Shown one piece after another: positions 5,494 through 5,931 of a stretch of DNA of 5,931 nucleotides (positions within the stretch are counted from its first letter, which is position 1; the number at the start of each line of letters is the position of its first letter). The notes beneath the pieces are model-generated. The model was not told where the DNA came from, did no database searches, and was given only the letters and a program-made list of their open reading frames with translations. Origin of the DNA: Eubacteriales bacterium (GTDB lineage: Bacteria; Bacillota; Clostridia; Peptostreptococcales; Anaerovoracaceae). Both the position numbers and the translations under genes were made by a program. Location of the stretch: NCBI GenBank assembly GCA_028691625.1, contig JAQUYZ010000127.1, positions 1-5,931 of the forward strand, in the 5' to 3' direction.

Positions 5494-5931
5494 ATGTCTA
5501 AAACAGTAGCGATTACAAATCAGAAAGGCGGAGTAGGAAAGACTTCCACTGCAAGCGCCATGGTTAGCGGCTTAGCGGAAAAAGGATATAAACTATTAGC
5601 CATCGATCTCGATCCACAGGGGAATTTGGGATTCTGTCTTGGTGCGGAAATTGACAACAGTCCGACGGTCTATGAACTGATGAAAGGCACTGTTCCTATC
5701 GATCAGGTGATCCAGAGGAATGATACCATCGATATTATTCCCTCAAATATTCTCTTAAGCGGAGCAGAGCTTGAATTTAGCATGCTGGGAAGAGAATACC
5801 TGTTAAAAAACGGGATTGCCCCGATCCGGGATAATTATGATTATATTATCATCGATACGCCGCCGGCACTGAACATTTTAACAGTCAATGCCTATACGGC
5901 GACAGATAACCTTATCATACCAATGATTCCT
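5494..5931 (+). CDS. ParA/Soj-family partition ATPase, N-terminal part (runs off window end)
   Basis: The first 146 codons of a ParA-type P-loop ATPase are open to the window edge, more than half of a protein usually near 250-270 residues. The deviant Walker A motif is QKGGVGKTS with signature lysine K11 and P-loop lysine K16. The switch I region reads AIDLDPQGNLG (36-46). Walker B is YIIIDTPPALN (117-127). The DPQGN and DTPPALN motifs place it with Soj/ParA rather than with the MinD/FlhG branch, and no membrane-targeting extension is visible at the N-terminus. ParA proteins cycle between ATP-bound, DNA-binding dimers and ADP forms to position chromosomes, plasmids or large complexes such as chemotaxis arrays. 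The cargo here is unknown, and a ParB-like partner or chemotaxis genes downstream would decide it. The ATG is preceded by TGGAGGG at 5479-5485 with 8 nt spacing. The symbol is left empty because soj, parA and parC cannot be separated from this fragment. Confidence 0.88.
   Translation, partial: MSKTVAITNQKGGVGKTSTASAMVSGLAEKGYKLLAIDLDPQGNLGFCLGAEIDNSPTVYELMKGTVPIDQVIQRNDTIDIIPSNILLSGAELEFSMLGREYLLKNGIAPIRDNYDYIIIDTPPALNILTVNAYTATDNLIIPMIP

Noticed and set aside
5494..5931. Calling the ParA-type ATPase FlhG
   Set aside because: Motifs DPQGN and DTPPALN and the absence of an N-terminal FlhG extension fit Soj/ParA; the flagellar location alone does not justify the name.

Overview
The window is a stretch of flagellar and motility genes, all on the + strand. 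It suggests a motile, low-to-moderate-GC Gram-positive anaerobe of the Clostridia/Eubacteriales type. The grounds are strong purine-rich ribosome binding sites (AGGTGA, GGGAGG, AAAAGGAG, TGGAGGG) before nearly every gene, occasional TTG starts, a sigma-28 gene embedded in a large flagellar operon, and a FapA/DUF342 plus PilZ pair next to rod genes. The exact genus cannot be read from the sequence.

Layout. Positions 2-643 hold the C-terminal cytoplasmic domain of the export-gate protein FlhA; its start lies outside the window. After 65 nt comes the flagellar sigma factor sigma-28 (fliA/sigD, 709-1476). Two paralogous rod proteins follow, FlgF-like (1504-2268) and FlgG-like (2368-3114). They are separated by a 99-nt gap that can fold into a long, near-continuous hairpin with a GAAA tetraloop. 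A 160-nt AT-rich gap (3115-3274) then carries a perfect 11-bp inverted repeat, a third half-copy of the same motif, and a plausible extended -10 promoter. The second block is fapA/DUF342 (3275-4693), a two-domain YcgR-like PilZ protein (4777-5412) and a Soj/ParA-type ATPase (5494 to the window end, incomplete). Potential hairpins lie in both gaps of this block.

How the genes fit together. FlhA exports flagellar subunits. FlgF and FlgG form the rod through which they pass. Sigma-28 switches on late genes such as flagellin and chemotaxis genes once the hook-basal body is complete. FapA is a beta-helical assembly/regulatory protein. The PilZ protein probably links cyclic-di-GMP to motor function. 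The ParA ATPase is a plausible positioning or segregation factor, but its target is unknown. The usual clostridial flhF-flhG pair is absent after flhA.

Most of the window is ordinary flagellar coding sequence. The less ordinary parts are the intergenic regions, chiefly the flgF-flgG hairpin and the repeat-flanked fapA promoter region, together with the fapA-pilZ-parA gene order. No mobile element, CRISPR array, tRNA or rRNA was seen.
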